NCBI RefSeq assembly: GCF_000425165.1
Contig: NZ_AULG01000015.1
Location: 62,001 to 126,000 of the forward strand
DNA: 64,000 nucleotides
Direction: 5' to 3'
Source: Photobacterium halotolerans DSM 18316
Lineage (GTDB): Bacteria; Pseudomonadota; Gammaproteobacteria; Enterobacterales; Vibrionaceae
Below are positions 17,439-27,194 of this stretch, in pieces (position 1 is the first letter of the stretch; every line of letters begins with the position of its first letter). Position numbers and translations under genes: made by a program. Below the pieces are notes generated by a model, which was given only the letters and a program-made list of their open reading frames with translations, was not told where the DNA came from and did not search any database.

Positions 17439-18650
17439 CTATTCCTCACACGCATCAGTAGAAGTGAACAGTAAGCTTCGTAACCCCAGCCCCAGCACTA
17501 AAACAGCCACCGAAAAAAGCAAGGCCGAATCTGTCTCAAAGAACTGGCTGATAAGGCCTGCCCAGAATGAACCGGTTGCCTGAGCCAGGTACATGACAAT
17601 CAGGTATATCGCGATGACGCGCGAGAGGATTTGCCGTGGAAAAGAGGATTGGATCTCACCATTGAGCAAGGTGACTGCCATGCTCCAACTCAGTCCAAAA
17701 ACCATGAGAGCAGCGAAAATGACAGTCAGATTACTGCTTAGCCAGATGGTGGCAATCGACGAGATCATCAGGCTATAGCACAACCAATAACCCTGGTGAT
17801 TGTGGCGAAGTTTCAGCACAGCCGGTAATACGATAACCGTTAACAGTGCGCCCAGACCTGTGGCTCCCATCAAGGTGCCTTGTCCGGCCGTGCTCTGGTT
17901 TAAGTGATATTTGGCGATAAAAGGCATCATTGACCAGATCACGCTGCCAGCAAAGAACAAAACACAGGCATCAAATGTGCAGCGGCGAAACAGCCCGGAG
18001 GCAGAAATTTGTTGCCACGCATTACGAATGGATACAAAAGCGGGCTGGTCGGTACTGGCCGTCCGTTCGTTGTAAAATCCCCGGAAAAAATAGGCTGAAA
18101 CGGCAAGCAGCAAAGTCGCCGTGACCAAGTAAACCTGATAGTAAGCCAGCATAAGCAGCAATGTTCCTGCGACGGCAGGGCCGACAGCACGGGCAATATT
18201 GAAACCCAGGTTGTTGAGGACAGCCGCATGTTTGACCTGGTCGCCGGGCACGGTCAGCGCAATCCCTGCCTGTGCAACGGGCATGCGGAAGACGGTTGCG
18301 ACAGAGAATGCAGCCGTCACCCCAACCAGCAATGCCGGGGAAAGCAGCCCCTGCCAGGTTGCGGCTGCTAGGGTTAACGAAACCAGGCCAAGGCTGAGCT
18401 GAGCGACAGTCAGAACCAGAGGCTTGCTGAATCTGTCGCCAATCTGACCCGCCAGAATGCCAAACAACAAGAAGGGTAAGGTTGCTGCGACCTGTACCAG
18501 CGAGTTGACGGCAGGGGAGGTCGACAAATGCGTTAAAGCGATTGAAGAGGTTGTATTCTGAATCCAAATTGCGCCGTTACTCATGATGTTCGCCAGCCAG
18601 AAATGGCGGTACTTCGGATTTCTTGCCACAGCAATTAACTCTGCATGCAT
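17439..18650 (-). CDS. MFS exporter (EntS/MFS_3-like)
   Basis: 403 residues with about twelve hydrophobic segments. The MFS signature GQIGDRFSKPLVLTVAQ lies between helices 2 and 3. The opening NPKYRHFWLANIMSNGAIWIQNTTSSIAL is typical of the drug and siderophore exporter branch (EntS-like). The start overlaps the end of the ATP-grasp gene by 16 bases, and the FAD-binding remnant follows after one base. In that setting the likely cargo is the product of the ligase, though the substrate is not readable. Confidence 0.85.
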   Translation of the reverse strand: MHAELIAVARNPKYRHFWLANIMSNGAIWIQNTTSSIALTHLSTSPAVNSLVQVAATLPFLLFGILAGQIGDRFSKPLVLTVAQLSLGLVSLTLAAATWQGLLSPALLVGVTAAFSVATVFRMPVAQAGIALTVPGDQVKHAAVLNNLGFNIARAVGPAVAGTLLLMLAYYQVYLVTATLLLAVSAYFFRGFYNERTASTDQPAFVSIRNAWQQISASGLFRRCTFDACVLFFAGSVIWSMMPFIAKYHLNQSTAGQGTLMGATGLGALLTVIVLPAVLKLRHNHQGYWLCYSLMISSIATIWLSSNLTVIFAALMVFGLSWSMAVTLLNGEIQSSFPRQILSRVIAIYLIVMYLAQATGSFWAGLISQFFETDSALLFSVAVLVLGLGLRSLLFTSTDACEE

Positions 18651-19876
18651 GATGTCACCTCCTCAGTCTCTGCAGACCAGATGAATTCGCTGGCAGCCCA
18701 TTGCGCAATGTCGCGGAAAATCTGTTCCATACGCGCTTCGCTATCAGCTTTGACAATCACGTGAATCAGAGCATCGTTTGACATAGTCATGGCATTGTAG
18801 TGTTGTCCGGAAACTGCTCTGGATTGGAATCTGACGATTCCCTCATGTCTGAAGGGGGGATTTCCGGAACAGATCAAACGGCCTGTTTGTGGCGGAAGCT
18901 GGAATCGGCCTCCGAGCTGCCCCGGAGTCATGGTTTGCGGGCAAAGTGACTCTGAGTTGAATTCGGCATGCAAATAGGCTTCAACGACATTCACACCGTA
19001 AGCCAGTTCAACTTCAGTGGCAAGATCGTTGCCTCCTAACCGGCAGGCAATCTCACACAGGGTGATGTGCTGATTGTTTCCCACGAAGCATTCAATATGG
19101 AAGAGGGAGTGCTCAGGAGTCGGGAAGACATGTTCGAGTAAATATCTGCTGAATTCAGTCAAAGGGCGATAAAGAGGGTTTGATTCAGACAGAGTGTACG
19201 AGCCAAGGCTTTGGCCACCAACGAAATCCATACAGTTCCCCACATACTTGGCAGGGCTGCATACAGACATTTTTCCGTTTACTACCAGACCGTCGACGTG
19301 AAAGACTTCCCCTTCAATGAAGGGTTCAATGATCATATCCGTTGGGTCAATGTCGGTACCGATTTCAGCCCAATGTTCGCAAGAGGTGACTTTGAGCGTT
19401 TGCTGGGAGCCGCGGCCAGATTTCGGCTTTATCACGACGGGATAAGGTAACGACTGCCAATTGGCAACCTGATTGGCATCCTGCGGCATTGCGGTGACCA
19501 CGCCATAACGGGCGGCGTGTTGTTTCATCAGGATTTTATCTCTGAACAGTATGGCTTGGTTAAAACGCTGTCCGGGAATATCGAGAATTTCGCGGATGTG
19601 CGCTGCTCTAAGTATGTCTCCTTCGGAAAAGGCGATGACAGTTTCAATAGCAGGCAGCACCCCATTATCGGTTAATCGCTGTAAAAGCTCAGTCGCTGGG
19701 TGGGAAAAATAGTGATCCAATTCGATGATCACACCAAATTGAGATGTCAGTTCACTTCTGTTTTCTGCAGATAACTGTTCTGTGATTAAGATGCTGTCAC
19801 CCTGAAAATATGTTTCCCGGATGCGGCGCTGAATTGACAATATAAACTTTTTACTGGACAAAATGAGAGCTGACAT
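18635..19876 (-). CDS. ATP-grasp ligase, possibly an L-amino-acid ligase
   Basis: 413 residues from the ATG at 19876, which has AGAGGA five bases upstream; a start at 19933 has no ribosome site. The N-terminal pre-ATP-grasp region is followed by YPVVIKPKSGRGSQQT (the phosphate-loop lysines) and DMIIEPFIEGEVFHVDGL (ATP-binding Glu cluster). FHIECFVGNNQHITLCEIACRLGGND supplies the metal-binding Glu and the catalytic Arg/Asn. This architecture is shared by carboxylate-amine ligases such as BacD-type dipeptide synthetases. Coupling to an exporter argues for a secreted small metabolite. It is the first gene of the operon; 19877-20271 upstream holds no gene. Confidence 0.8.
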   Translation of the reverse strand: MSALILSSKKFILSIQRRIRETYFQGDSILITEQLSAENRSELTSQFGVIIELDHYFSHPATELLQRLTDNGVLPAIETVIAFSEGDILRAAHIREILDIPGQRFNQAILFRDKILMKQHAARYGVVTAMPQDANQVANWQSLPYPVVIKPKSGRGSQQTLKVTSCEHWAEIGTDIDPTDMIIEPFIEGEVFHVDGLVVNGKMSVCSPAKYVGNCMDFVGGQSLGSYTLSESNPLYRPLTEFSRYLLEHVFPTPEHSLFHIECFVGNNQHITLCEIACRLGGNDLATEVELAYGVNVVEAYLHAEFNSESLCPQTMTPGQLGGRFQLPPQTGRLICSGNPPFRHEGIVRFQSRAVSGQHYNAMTMSNDALIHVIVKADSEARMEQIFRDIAQWAASEFIWSAETEEVTSCMQS

Positions 19877-20271
19877 AACGATCCTCTGTTGTACCACCTG
19901 TTTATTGATTCGATTGTTTTTATTTGTAACCATTAAATAGATGTAATAACCAATAAATAATATTTTTGTGGTTTATCAATCTGTAGTCTCGATGGGATAT
20001 TTGCCCATTCAGCGCTGAAATGGAAACACTGTGGTATTTATATATGCAACTGTGTGATCATGATCGGGTTACAACAATAAATTCATCTACTTTGGGAGGC
20101 TCTCTTCATCTGTTTCCATATATTTGATTTTGCTTATTACGTATATTGTGTCCGGCGAACAATCTTTCAGGTTGCATGCAGGATTGGCTATTCTGTAAAT
20201 AGATTCAGTAGTTTGCTTGCGCCGAACGTTGCTGTGGCCAAATTTCAAAACGTTGCTATGGAGAAAGGGAA
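19877..20271. other. Divergent promoter region, no gene
   Basis: The 395 bases between the ATP-grasp operon and the LysE-type exporter show no coding frame. An imperfect direct repeat, AACGTTGCTGTGG and AACGTTGCTATGG, lies at 20225-20261, just before the exporter start, and may be a regulator site. Confidence 0.4.
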
Positions 20272-20907
20272 GTGTTGGGTATTGAAAATGTATGGCTGTT
20301 TGTTGTCTCCGGCTTGTTACTGAATATGATTCCCGGACCGGATTCGTTGCTTATTGCAGGGCGCGCCGCGACACAGGGATTTAAAGCGGGCTCTGCGGCT
20401 GCGCTCGGGATTGGTTCCGGGACGCTGATCCATATTGTCGCCGCCGCCCTGGGATTATCCGCTGTGCTGGCCACTTCTGCGACCGCGTTTACCGTGGTTA
20501 AGGTGCTGGGTGGGGCATACCTTATCTATATGGCAATCAGTATGCTCAGAAGCAGCAGTGCGGCCGGTAATACTGAGGTAATGAAAAAGCCAAAGGCATC
20601 GTTGAAGCGAATTTACTATCAGGGATTCATCACCAACCTGTTTAACCCCAAAATCGCTGTTTTCTTTCTGGCATTTATGCCGCAGTTTATCTCGGTATCC
20701 AGCGATAATAAGGCATTGGCATTTATCGTTCTCGGACTGATTTTTAACGTTAACGGCATGTTGTGGTGCCATCTGATTGCCTGGGCATCGTCTTCACTCA
20801 GCAATAAATTGTCCGTTAGCATCACGACCAAGAAATGGTTATCCCGCTTTACGGCAAGCCTGTTTGGGGTGTTTGGGATCCGGTTGTTGCTCACTTCACA
20901 AAGCTAA
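20272..20907 (+). CDS. LysE/RhtB family amino-acid exporter
   Basis: 211 residues, the usual size, with about six hydrophobic segments. The family signature is near the start: GIENVWLFVVSGLLLNMIPGPDSLLIAGRAATQG. FNPKIAVFFLAFMPQF is the second diagnostic block. The start is taken as the GTG at 20272 because relatives begin M-x-GIEN; a TTG at 20275 is also possible and has better spacing to AAGGGA. It exports an amino acid or derivative across the inner membrane. It is a single gene ending at a terminator shared with gcvP. Confidence 0.85.
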   Translation: MLGIENVWLFVVSGLLLNMIPGPDSLLIAGRAATQGFKAGSAAALGIGSGTLIHIVAAALGLSAVLATSATAFTVVKVLGGAYLIYMAISMLRSSSAAGNTEVMKKPKASLKRIYYQGFITNLFNPKIAVFFLAFMPQFISVSSDNKALAFIVLGLIFNVNGMLWCHLIAWASSSLSNKLSVSITTKKWLSRFTASLFGVFGIRLLLTSQS

Positions 20908-20958
20908 CCGGTAGGAAGTAGAGAAGCATGAATTATTGCTGTGTGGGGTATAAACAAA

Positions 20959-20983
20959 AAAGCGAGGCCATGAGCCTCGCTTT
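20959..20983. terminator. Bidirectional terminator between LysE-type gene and gcvP
   Basis: AAAGCGAGGC and GCCTCGCTTT pair around five bases, with A-rich sequence on one side and TGTTTT on the other. Confidence 0.85.
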
Positions 20984-21007
20984 GTTTTACGTCGCTATCA
21001 AGATTGA

Positions 21008-23890
21008 TCAATCCTCGATATAGTTCTCAATACCCGGGCAAGAACAGACCAGGTTACGGTCACCGAAGACGTTATCGACACGGTTGACGGTTGGCCAGTA
21101 TTTGGCACCTTTGCTGTGCGCGGATGGGTAGCATGCCAGCTCGCGGCTGTATGCGTGCGTCCATTCCGCATCCATCAGATCAACCTGAGTATGCGGTGCA
21201 TTGACCAATGGGTTGTCTTCCAGTGTCCACTCACCAGACTGCACGCGGGCGATTTCCTGACGAATGGCAATCATGGCGTCACAGAAGCGATCCAGCTCGG
21301 TCAGATCTTCCGACTCGGTCGGTTCGATCATCAGTGTGCCGGCGACCGGGAAAGACATGGTCGGCGCGTGGAAGCCATAGTCCATCAAACGCTTCGCGAC
21401 GTCTTCTTCTGAGATGCCAGAGGCTTCTTTCAGCGGACGGATGTCGATAATACACTCGTGCGCAATACGGCCGTGAGTACCGCGGTACAGCACAGGGTAG
21501 TGATCACGCAGGCGTTCCATCACGTAGTTGGCATTCAGAATGGCCAGCTTAGTAGCTTGCGTCAGTCCTTCTGATCCCATCATCGCGATGTAGGCATATG
21601 AGATAGGCAGGATAGACGCTGAACCCAGTTCGGCAGCAGAAACTGCGTACTGAGCACCTTCGGTTGCTTTCACTGATTCAACATGGCCCGGTAGGAAAGG
21701 CGCCAGGTGTGATTTCACACCGATTGGTCCCATACCCGGACCGCCACCACCGTGTGGAATACAGAAGGTTTTGTGCAGGTTCAGGTGAGAAACGTCCGAA
21801 CCGATAAAACCAGGGTTGGTCAGGCCAACCTGTGCGTTCATATTGGCACCGTCCAGGTAAACCTGACCGCCAGCAGCATGAACCAGTTCGCACACTTCGC
21901 GCACCGCTTCTTCATACACACCGTGCGTCGACGGGTAAGTAATCATGATGCATGACAGGTTATCGCGGTGTTTCTCAATCTTCGCTTTCAGATCTTCAAC
22001 ATCGATGTTGCCGTTGGCATCACAGCCAACCACCACAACTTTCATCGACACCATGGCAGCAGAAGCCGGGTTTGTGCCGTGGGCAGAACTTGGGATCAGA
22101 CACACGTTCCGGTGGCTGTCGCCATTGGCTGCGTGGTAGCGCTGAATCGCAATCAGACCAGCGTATTCACCCTGCGCACCAGAGTTCGGCTGCAGTGAGA
22201 AAGCATCGTAGCCGGTGATTTCACACAGCATTTCAGACAGTTTGCTGGCCAGCTCCTGATAACCCTGAGTTTGATCGGCAGGTGCAAACGGATGCAGGCC
22301 ACCGAATTCAGGCCAGGTCACCGGGATCATTTCTGCTGCGGCATTCAACTTCATGGTACAGCTACCCAGCGGGATCATACCGTGGGTCAGAGAATAGTCT
22401 TTGTTTTCCAGTTTCTTCATGTAACGCATCATTTGCGTTTCACTGTGGTACTGGTTAAACACAGGATGAGTCAGGAACTCACTGGTACGGCGGCAGCTTT
22501 GCGGAATCGCCGCGAATTCGTCAGCGGCAATATCGTCAGTGAAAGCGGTGGCTTTCAGTGCCTGGCCGGTGAAGATCTCCAGCAGTTCTTCGACGTCAGT
22601 GACTTTGGTGGTTTCATCCAGGCTGACACCCAGCTTGTCGCTGTATTTGCGCAGGTTGATACCGGCAGCCAGTGCTTTCTTGTAGATAGCATCGGTTTGT
22701 TTGCCTGAGTTGATGGTCACAGTATCGAAGAAGGTATCGTTAACCAGTTCCAGACCAGCGTTACGCAGACCCGCAGCCAGAATCGCCGTCAGGTGGTGAA
22801 CGCGGCGACCGATTTTACGCAGGCCTTCCGGACCGTGGTACAGCGCATAGAAGGCCGCCATATTGGCCAGCAGTGCCTGAGCGGTACAGATGTTGGAGGT
22901 CGCTTTTTCGCGGCGGATATGCTGCTCACGCGTTTGCATCGCCATACGCAGCGCCTGATTGCCTTTAGCATCTTTTGATACACCGATAACACGGCCTGGC
23001 ATGGTACGTTTGTGCTGATCTTTAGTTGCCATGAAGCCGGCATGCGGGCCACCAAAGCCCATTGGTACGCCGAAGCGTTGTGCACTGCCGATGACCACGT
23101 CAGCACCCATTTCGCCCGGCGCTTTCAGGATAGTCAGTGCCAGCAGATCAGAAGCAACCGCAACCAGTGTTTTCTTGGCGTGTGCTTTTTCAATGATGTC
23201 AGTCAGATCGGCAATAGCACCTGTTGTGCCCGGGTATTGAACCAATGCACCGAATACCTCGTGGTTGTCCAGCTCTTCAGCTTGGCCACGGATGATCTCA
23301 ATACCTATGTATTCTGCACGGGTCACGACCACGTCGATGGTTTGTGGGTGCAGGTCGGTAGAGATGAAGAAGGCTTTGCTTTTGCTCTTGCTGGCACGCT
23401 GACACAGGGTCATGGCTTCTGCGGCTGCAGTGGCTTCGTCCAGCAGGGAGGCATTCGCCAGTTCCATACCGGTCAGATCCATGATCATCTGCTGGTAGTT
23501 CAGCAGTGATTCCAGGCGGCCCTGAGAAATTTCTGGCTGATACGGTGTGTAAGCCGTGTACCAGCCAGGATTTTCCAGCACGTTACGCAGAATGACATTC
23601 GGCGTTAAGGTGTTGTAGTAACCCTGACCGATGAAACTGCGGTTGATGACGTTCTTACGGGCAACAGTCTTCAGCGCAGACAGCATGTCTGCTTCGCTTT
23701 GTGGCTGATCCAGCTTCATCGCTTCTTTCAGACGGATGGAAGCCGGTACAGTTTCTTCAATCAACTTGTCAATGCTTTCGGCGCCAATGGTCTGCAGCAT
23801 TTTTGTCTGCTGTGCGTCATTTGGGCCGTTGTGACGGGCAGCGAAAGCTTTGTCGTCACTGAGTGCATGTAAAAGGTTCATGTCGGTCAT
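21008..23890 (-). CDS. gcvP: Glycine dehydrogenase (decarboxylating), P protein
   Basis: 960 residues from the ATG at 23890 ([22 protein letters not shown]), with AGGAA about seven bases upstream; the frame is open further but without a start that fits. The fused P protein of proteobacteria is about 950-960 residues. The PLP-binding lysine is in [18 protein letters not shown]. It decarboxylates glycine and passes the aminomethyl group to lipoylated GcvH. It is the last gene of the glyA-gcvH-gcvP operon, 107 bases after gcvH. Confidence 0.97.
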   Translation of the reverse strand: MTDMNLLHALSDDKAFAARHNGPNDAQQTKMLQTIGAESIDKLIEETVPASIRLKEAMKLDQPQSEADMLSALKTVARKNVINRSFIGQGYYNTLTPNVILRNVLENPGWYTAYTPYQPEISQGRLESLLNYQQMIMDLTGMELANASLLDEATAAAEAMTLCQRASKSKSKAFFISTDLHPQTIDVVVTRAEYIGIEIIRGQAEELDNHEVFGALVQYPGTTGAIADLTDIIEKAHAKKTLVAVASDLLALTILKAPGEMGADVVIGSAQRFGVPMGFGGPHAGFMATKDQHKRTMPGRVIGVSKDAKGNQALRMAMQTREQHIRREKATSNICTAQALLANMAAFYALYHGPEGLRKIGRRVHHLTAILAAGLRNAGLELVNDTFFDTVTINSGKQTDAIYKKALAAGINLRKYSDKLGVSLDETTKVTDVEELLEIFTGQALKATAFTDDIAADEFAAIPQSCRRTSEFLTHPVFNQYHSETQMMRYMKKLENKDYSLTHGMIPLGSCTMKLNAAAEMIPVTWPEFGGLHPFAPADQTQGYQELASKLSEMLCEITGYDAFSLQPNSGAQGEYAGLIAIQRYHAANGDSHRNVCLIPSSAHGTNPASAAMVSMKVVVVGCDANGNIDVEDLKAKIEKHRDNLSCIMITYPSTHGVYEEAVREVCELVHAAGGQVYLDGANMNAQVGLTNPGFIGSDVSHLNLHKTFCIPHGGGGPGMGPIGVKSHLAPFLPGHVESVKATEGAQYAVSAAELGSASILPISYAYIAMMGSEGLTQATKLAILNANYVMERLRDHYPVLYRGTHGRIAHECIIDIRPLKEASGISEEDVAKRLMDYGFHAPTMSFPVAGTLMIEPTESEDLTELDRFCDAMIAIRQEIARVQSGEWTLEDNPLVNAPHTQVDLMDAEWTHAYSRELACYPSAHSKGAKYWPTVNRVDNVFGDRNLVCSCPGIENYIED

Positions 23891-23997
23891 GGTTCTTTCC
23901 TGAACAGTTACTACACATTGCCAGTGAATGTCTGGGCAATGGCGAGAATTCTCTTGGGTGGAAAAACGGCTTTCGTGTTGAAAGCCGCGGTGTTCCA

Positions 23998-24372
23998 TTA
24001 CTCTTCGATAGCCGCCTGATATTGGTCAGCATCGATCAGTTTGCTCAGTTCTTCAACGTCAGCAATCTTGATTTTAGCAATCCAGCCGCCTTCGAACGGT
24101 GCTTCGTTGATCAGTTCCGGGCTGTCGCTCAGTTCTTCGTTGATCTCAACGATTTCGCCTGTCACAGGGGCATAAATGTCAGAGGCCGCTTTCACAGATT
24201 CAACCAGAGAGAAAGACTCACCGGCTTCGGTGCTGTCGCCCACTTCTGGCAGGTCTACGAAAACCACGTCGCCCAGCAGGCCCTGAGCGTGGTCAGTGAT
24301 ACCCATGGTGATAGTACCGTCGCCGTTGTCGCGGACCCACTCGTGGCTTTCAGTAAACTTTAGGTTGCTCAT
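23998..24372 (-). CDS. gcvH: Glycine cleavage system H protein
   Basis: 124 residues. The lipoyl-lysine is Lys61 in [16 protein letters not shown]. The N-terminal [11 protein letters not shown] and [22 protein letters not shown] are typical GcvH blocks. The H protein shuttles the aminomethyl group between P, T and L proteins. It lies 101 bases after glyA on the same strand. The L protein (lipoamide dehydrogenase) is not in this window and is normally shared with the pyruvate dehydrogenase complex. Confidence 0.97.
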   Translation of the reverse strand: MSNLKFTESHEWVRDNGDGTITMGITDHAQGLLGDVVFVDLPEVGDSTEAGESFSLVESVKAASDIYAPVTGEIVEINEELSDSPELINEAPFEGGWIAKIKIADVEELSKLIDADQYQAAIEE

Positions 24373-24473
24373 TTAAATCTCCTCGCGCAATGTTTCTGCA
24401 TCTTTGTTATTTGTGAGGGCAGGCGGGAATCGAAAGCTGCCTGCCGACCATTTTCTGTCACATTAAAATGAAT

Positions 24474-25769
24474 TTACTGGTACAGCGGGAAGCGGCTGCA
24501 CAGTTTCTGTACCTGCTGCTTCACGCGTTGTTCTGTTTCGCTGTTATCGTCCGGACTGGCTGCCAGGCCATCCAGCACATCGCCGATCCACTCACCGATT
24601 TGTTTGAATTCGGCTTCGCCAAAACCGCGACTGGTGCCAGCTGGTGTACCAAGGCGGATACCTGATGTCACCATAGGCTTTTCAGGATCAAACGGGATAC
24701 CGTTCTTATTGCAGGTGATACCGGCGCGTTCCAGTGCTTCTTCCGCCTGATTGCCCTTCAGGCCTTTCGGACGCAGGTCAACCAGCATCAGATGGGTATC
24801 CGTGCCGCCGGTGACAATGTCACAACCGCGTGCTTGCAGCGTCTCTGCCAACACCTTGGCATTGTTGATCACATTTTTGATGTACAACTTGAATTCGGGT
24901 TCCAGCGCTTCACCCAGGGCAACGGCTTTACCGGCAATGACATGCATCAGCGGGCCGCCCTGCAGGCCTGGGAACACGGCAGAATTGATCTTTTTATTAA
25001 TGTCTTCGTGGTTGGTCAGAATCATACCGCCACGAGGGCCACGCAGGGTTTTGTGTGTTGTTGTGGTGACAACATGCGCGTGCGGCAGGGGTGACGGGTG
25101 TTCACCGGCTGCAATCAAACCTGCGATGTGCGCCATATCTACCATCAGATAGGCACCGACTTCATCGGCAATGGCGCGGAATTTTTCGAAGTCCACCTGA
25201 CGCGGAATCGCAGAACCGCCGGCAATGATCATTTTGGGTTTGTGCTCAAGTGCCAGCTCGCGCACCTGATCGTAATCAATGTCGCAGCTGCCCTGACGTA
25301 CGCCGTACTGAACGGCGTTGAACCATTTGCCCGACAGGGCAGGGCGCGCACCGTGAGTCAGGTGGCCGCCGGCATCCAGAGACATCCCCAGAATGGTATC
25401 GCCCGGCTGCAGCAGTGCCAGCATGACAGCGCCGTTTGCCTGGGCGCCCGAGTGCGGTTGAACGTTGACGTATTCACACTGGAAAAGCTGTCTGGCGCGC
25501 GCAATGGCAATACGCTCAACTTCATCAACATGCTCACAGCCACCGTAGTAACGGCGTCCTGCGTAACCTTCAGCGTATTTGTTGGTCAGGCAGGTGCCTT
25601 GAGCTTGCATGACGGCTTTGGAGACGATGTTCTCAGAGGCAATCAGCTCAATTTGCTGATTCTGGCGGTTCAGCTCTGCGGCAATACCGGCATTCACTGC
25701 GCCATCAACCTCGGCAAGGTTGGTTGAGAAGAACATTTCCAAGTCGTGGTTTTGGTATGAAGCTTTCAT
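24474..25769 (-). CDS. glyA: Serine hydroxymethyltransferase
   Basis: 431 residues. The PLP-binding lysine is in [16 protein letters not shown]. Other family blocks are [33 protein letters not shown] and the threonine/serine-binding [12 protein letters not shown]. It interconverts serine and glycine with tetrahydrofolate. Its position ahead of gcvH and gcvP means glycine is linked to serine and one-carbon units at one locus. GAGGATA precedes the ATG. The leader is long: a PurR-type box lies 226-241 bases upstream and a copy of the shared CTATTGGAAA element 182-197 bases upstream. Many Vibrionaceae carry a second glyA elsewhere. Confidence 0.97.
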   Translation of the reverse strand: MKASYQNHDLEMFFSTNLAEVDGAVNAGIAAELNRQNQQIELIASENIVSKAVMQAQGTCLTNKYAEGYAGRRYYGGCEHVDEVERIAIARARQLFQCEYVNVQPHSGAQANGAVMLALLQPGDTILGMSLDAGGHLTHGARPALSGKWFNAVQYGVRQGSCDIDYDQVRELALEHKPKMIIAGGSAIPRQVDFEKFRAIADEVGAYLMVDMAHIAGLIAAGEHPSPLPHAHVVTTTTHKTLRGPRGGMILTNHEDINKKINSAVFPGLQGGPLMHVIAGKAVALGEALEPEFKLYIKNVINNAKVLAETLQARGCDIVTGGTDTHLMLVDLRPKGLKGNQAEEALERAGITCNKNGIPFDPEKPMVTSGIRLGTPAGTSRGFGEAEFKQIGEWIGDVLDGLAASPDDNSETEQRVKQQVQKLCSRFPLYQ

Positions 25770-25950
25770 TTCACGTTATCCTCAATTCGCGCTCTGAACC
25801 GGTTCGTGCTGTACGGTGATATCGGTACGCAGAGCGGTATATGTCGTTATGTCTCGTTGTTATCGCTTCCCTGGCTTAAGCGAAGCACCGAAGTGCATTT
25901 GCCTAACAAGTGCGTTACATACGTTTCTATTGATAACGGATCAAACCAGA

Positions 25951-25966
25951 ATTTCCAATAGTGGAT
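25951..25966 (-). promoter_or_regulatory. Shared gcv element upstream of glyA
   Basis: On the minus strand it reads ATCCACTATTGGAAAT. It matches the element before gcvT at 14 of 16 positions and contains CTATTGGAAA, also found before the regulator gene. A partly similar CTATTGATAAC occurs nearby on the plus strand (25927-25937). TTGGAA could also serve as a -35 box. Confidence 0.5.
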
Positions 25967-25994
25967 TATCGTTCACTTTAGTGGCCGCAATCTT

Positions 25995-26010
25995 ACGCAA
26001 ACGTTTGCTT
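25995..26010. promoter_or_regulatory. PurR operator upstream of glyA
   Basis: ACGCAAACGTTTGCTT is a near-perfect match to the PurR consensus ACGCAAACGTTTGCGT. glyA is an established PurR target in Escherichia coli, so purine-dependent repression of this operon is very likely. Confidence 0.85.
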
Positions 26011-26220
26011 CTTGTCATGTAAATTTCTATGATAGGGACCAAATTTTCGCTATTTATCTGGCGGAAATGTGTGTCAGCTCTAATTCTTTTTAGTGGCTGA
26101 TGCCAGCAATAGTGCACTCTGATGGCCGATTATGCTGCTTTTTGCGTTGTCATTGTAACGATATCTGCGTTGGAAAATCTGAGTGTCTGGCCCTGGAAAA
26201 AGCGTCAGGGTTTACCTTGT

Positions 26221-26236
26221 GTTTCCTATTGGAAAC
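26221..26236. promoter_or_regulatory. Palindromic gcv element upstream of the XRE-cupin gene
   Basis: GTTTCCTATTGGAAAC is a perfect 6-4-6 palindrome located 106-121 bases before the regulator start. Related copies precede glyA and gcvT, so it is a good candidate operator for autoregulation. Confidence 0.6.
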
Positions 26237-26341
26237 TTTATTTCAAATATGTTGTGTAGGTCATGGTTTTGCCTTTGCCTGGCTTCCCACTTGTTAACAG
26301 CTTGTGTAAGAATGATTGAAAGACGTGCCTCGGAGGGCAAA

Positions 26342-26971
26342 ATGAGTAGTGATGAACAGCAAGTGGATCCGTACCCATCACTGACTGTCGCCAGGGAACG
26401 GGAGTCAGAGAATATTGAGCCGTTGCAGTTAGGCAAGCGGTTGAAAGAAATACGTATGGCTCATGGTCTGACCTTGGAAGAGGCCAGCAAGCGCACCGGA
26501 TTGGCGCGTTCAACCTTGTCTAAAATTGAGAATGAACAAATCTCGCCGACTTTCCAGGCGATGCAGAAACTGGCCACCGGATTACAGATAGATATTCCGC
26601 AACTGTTTGCGCCGCCCAAGCAGCTGGTTGCCACCGGGCGGAGAGATATCACTCGCCAGGGTGAAGGCAAGCCACATCCCACCACGACCTATGAGCATGA
26701 ATTGCTGGCGACCCAGTTACGCAATAAGAAAATGATGCCTTTTAAGTCGCGGGTTCGTGCCCGTCATTTTGATGATTATTCAGACTGGATCCGGCATGAC
26801 GGCGAAGAGTTTTTACTTGTGCTGTCGGGGAAAATTACCTTTTTTTCGGAGTTCTATGAACCGGTACGCCTGAGTGAAGGTGATTCAGTGTATTACGATG
26901 CCACCATGGGGCACATGCTGGTGTCAGTCAGCGATGAAGACGCCCTTATTCTTTGGGTGACAGCGTCATAA
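26342..26971 (+). CDS. XRE-family regulator with C-terminal cupin sensor
   Basis: 209 residues from the ATG at 26342, chosen because GGAGG lies six bases upstream; longer in-frame starts at 26183 and 26312 lack this. The helix-turn-helix (LGKRLKEIRMAHGLTLEEASKRTGLARSTLSKIE) occupies about residues 28-82. The C-terminal cupin (HDGEEFLLVLSGKITFF...GDSVYYDATMGHMLVSV) would bind a small ligand. It stands between the divergent glyA-gcvHP operon and gcvT, and all three promoters share a CTATTGGAAA motif, so it probably controls glycine cleavage. The ligand could be glycine or a one-carbon metabolite; this is inference. Confidence 0.85.
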   Translation: MSSDEQQVDPYPSLTVARERESENIEPLQLGKRLKEIRMAHGLTLEEASKRTGLARSTLSKIENEQISPTFQAMQKLATGLQIDIPQLFAPPKQLVATGRRDITRQGEGKPHPTTTYEHELLATQLRNKKMMPFKSRVRARHFDDYSDWIRHDGEEFLLVLSGKITFFSEFYEPVRLSEGDSVYYDATMGHMLVSVSDEDALILWVTAS

Positions 26972-27067
26972 CCGTCGTGTTATCGCGGAAACAGTCACAA
27001 TGGCAGAGGGGGAAACACCGCCTCTGTCGCACTTTGAGAACGGCTAGGTTGAGAGATAAGAAACTTT

Positions 27068-27083
27068 ATCTACTATTGGAAAC
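27068..27083 (+). promoter_or_regulatory. Shared gcv element upstream of gcvT
   Basis: ATCTACTATTGGAAAC matches the regulator palindrome at 13 of 16 positions. Flanking copies of TTTATCTAC (27065-27073 and 27095-27103) repeat at 30 bases. I did not find the conserved cores of a glycine riboswitch in the 223 bases before gcvT. Confidence 0.5.
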
Positions 27084-27194
27084 AAGAGATACAGTTTATC
27101 TACCTGCTAGCAACATCTACACAGTGACAGGTTAAGTCAATCTGCCACAGAAATTGATGCAACAGCCGCTGTGCGGTGAATGGAGTAAATATCA

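Noticed and set aside
22271..22708. Plus-strand frame of 145 codons inside gcvP
   Set aside because: It is a shadow of the highly conserved gcvP coding sequence.
25098..25727. Plus-strand frame of 209 codons inside glyA
   Set aside because: It is the complement of the conserved SHMT sequence and lacks any recognisable domain.
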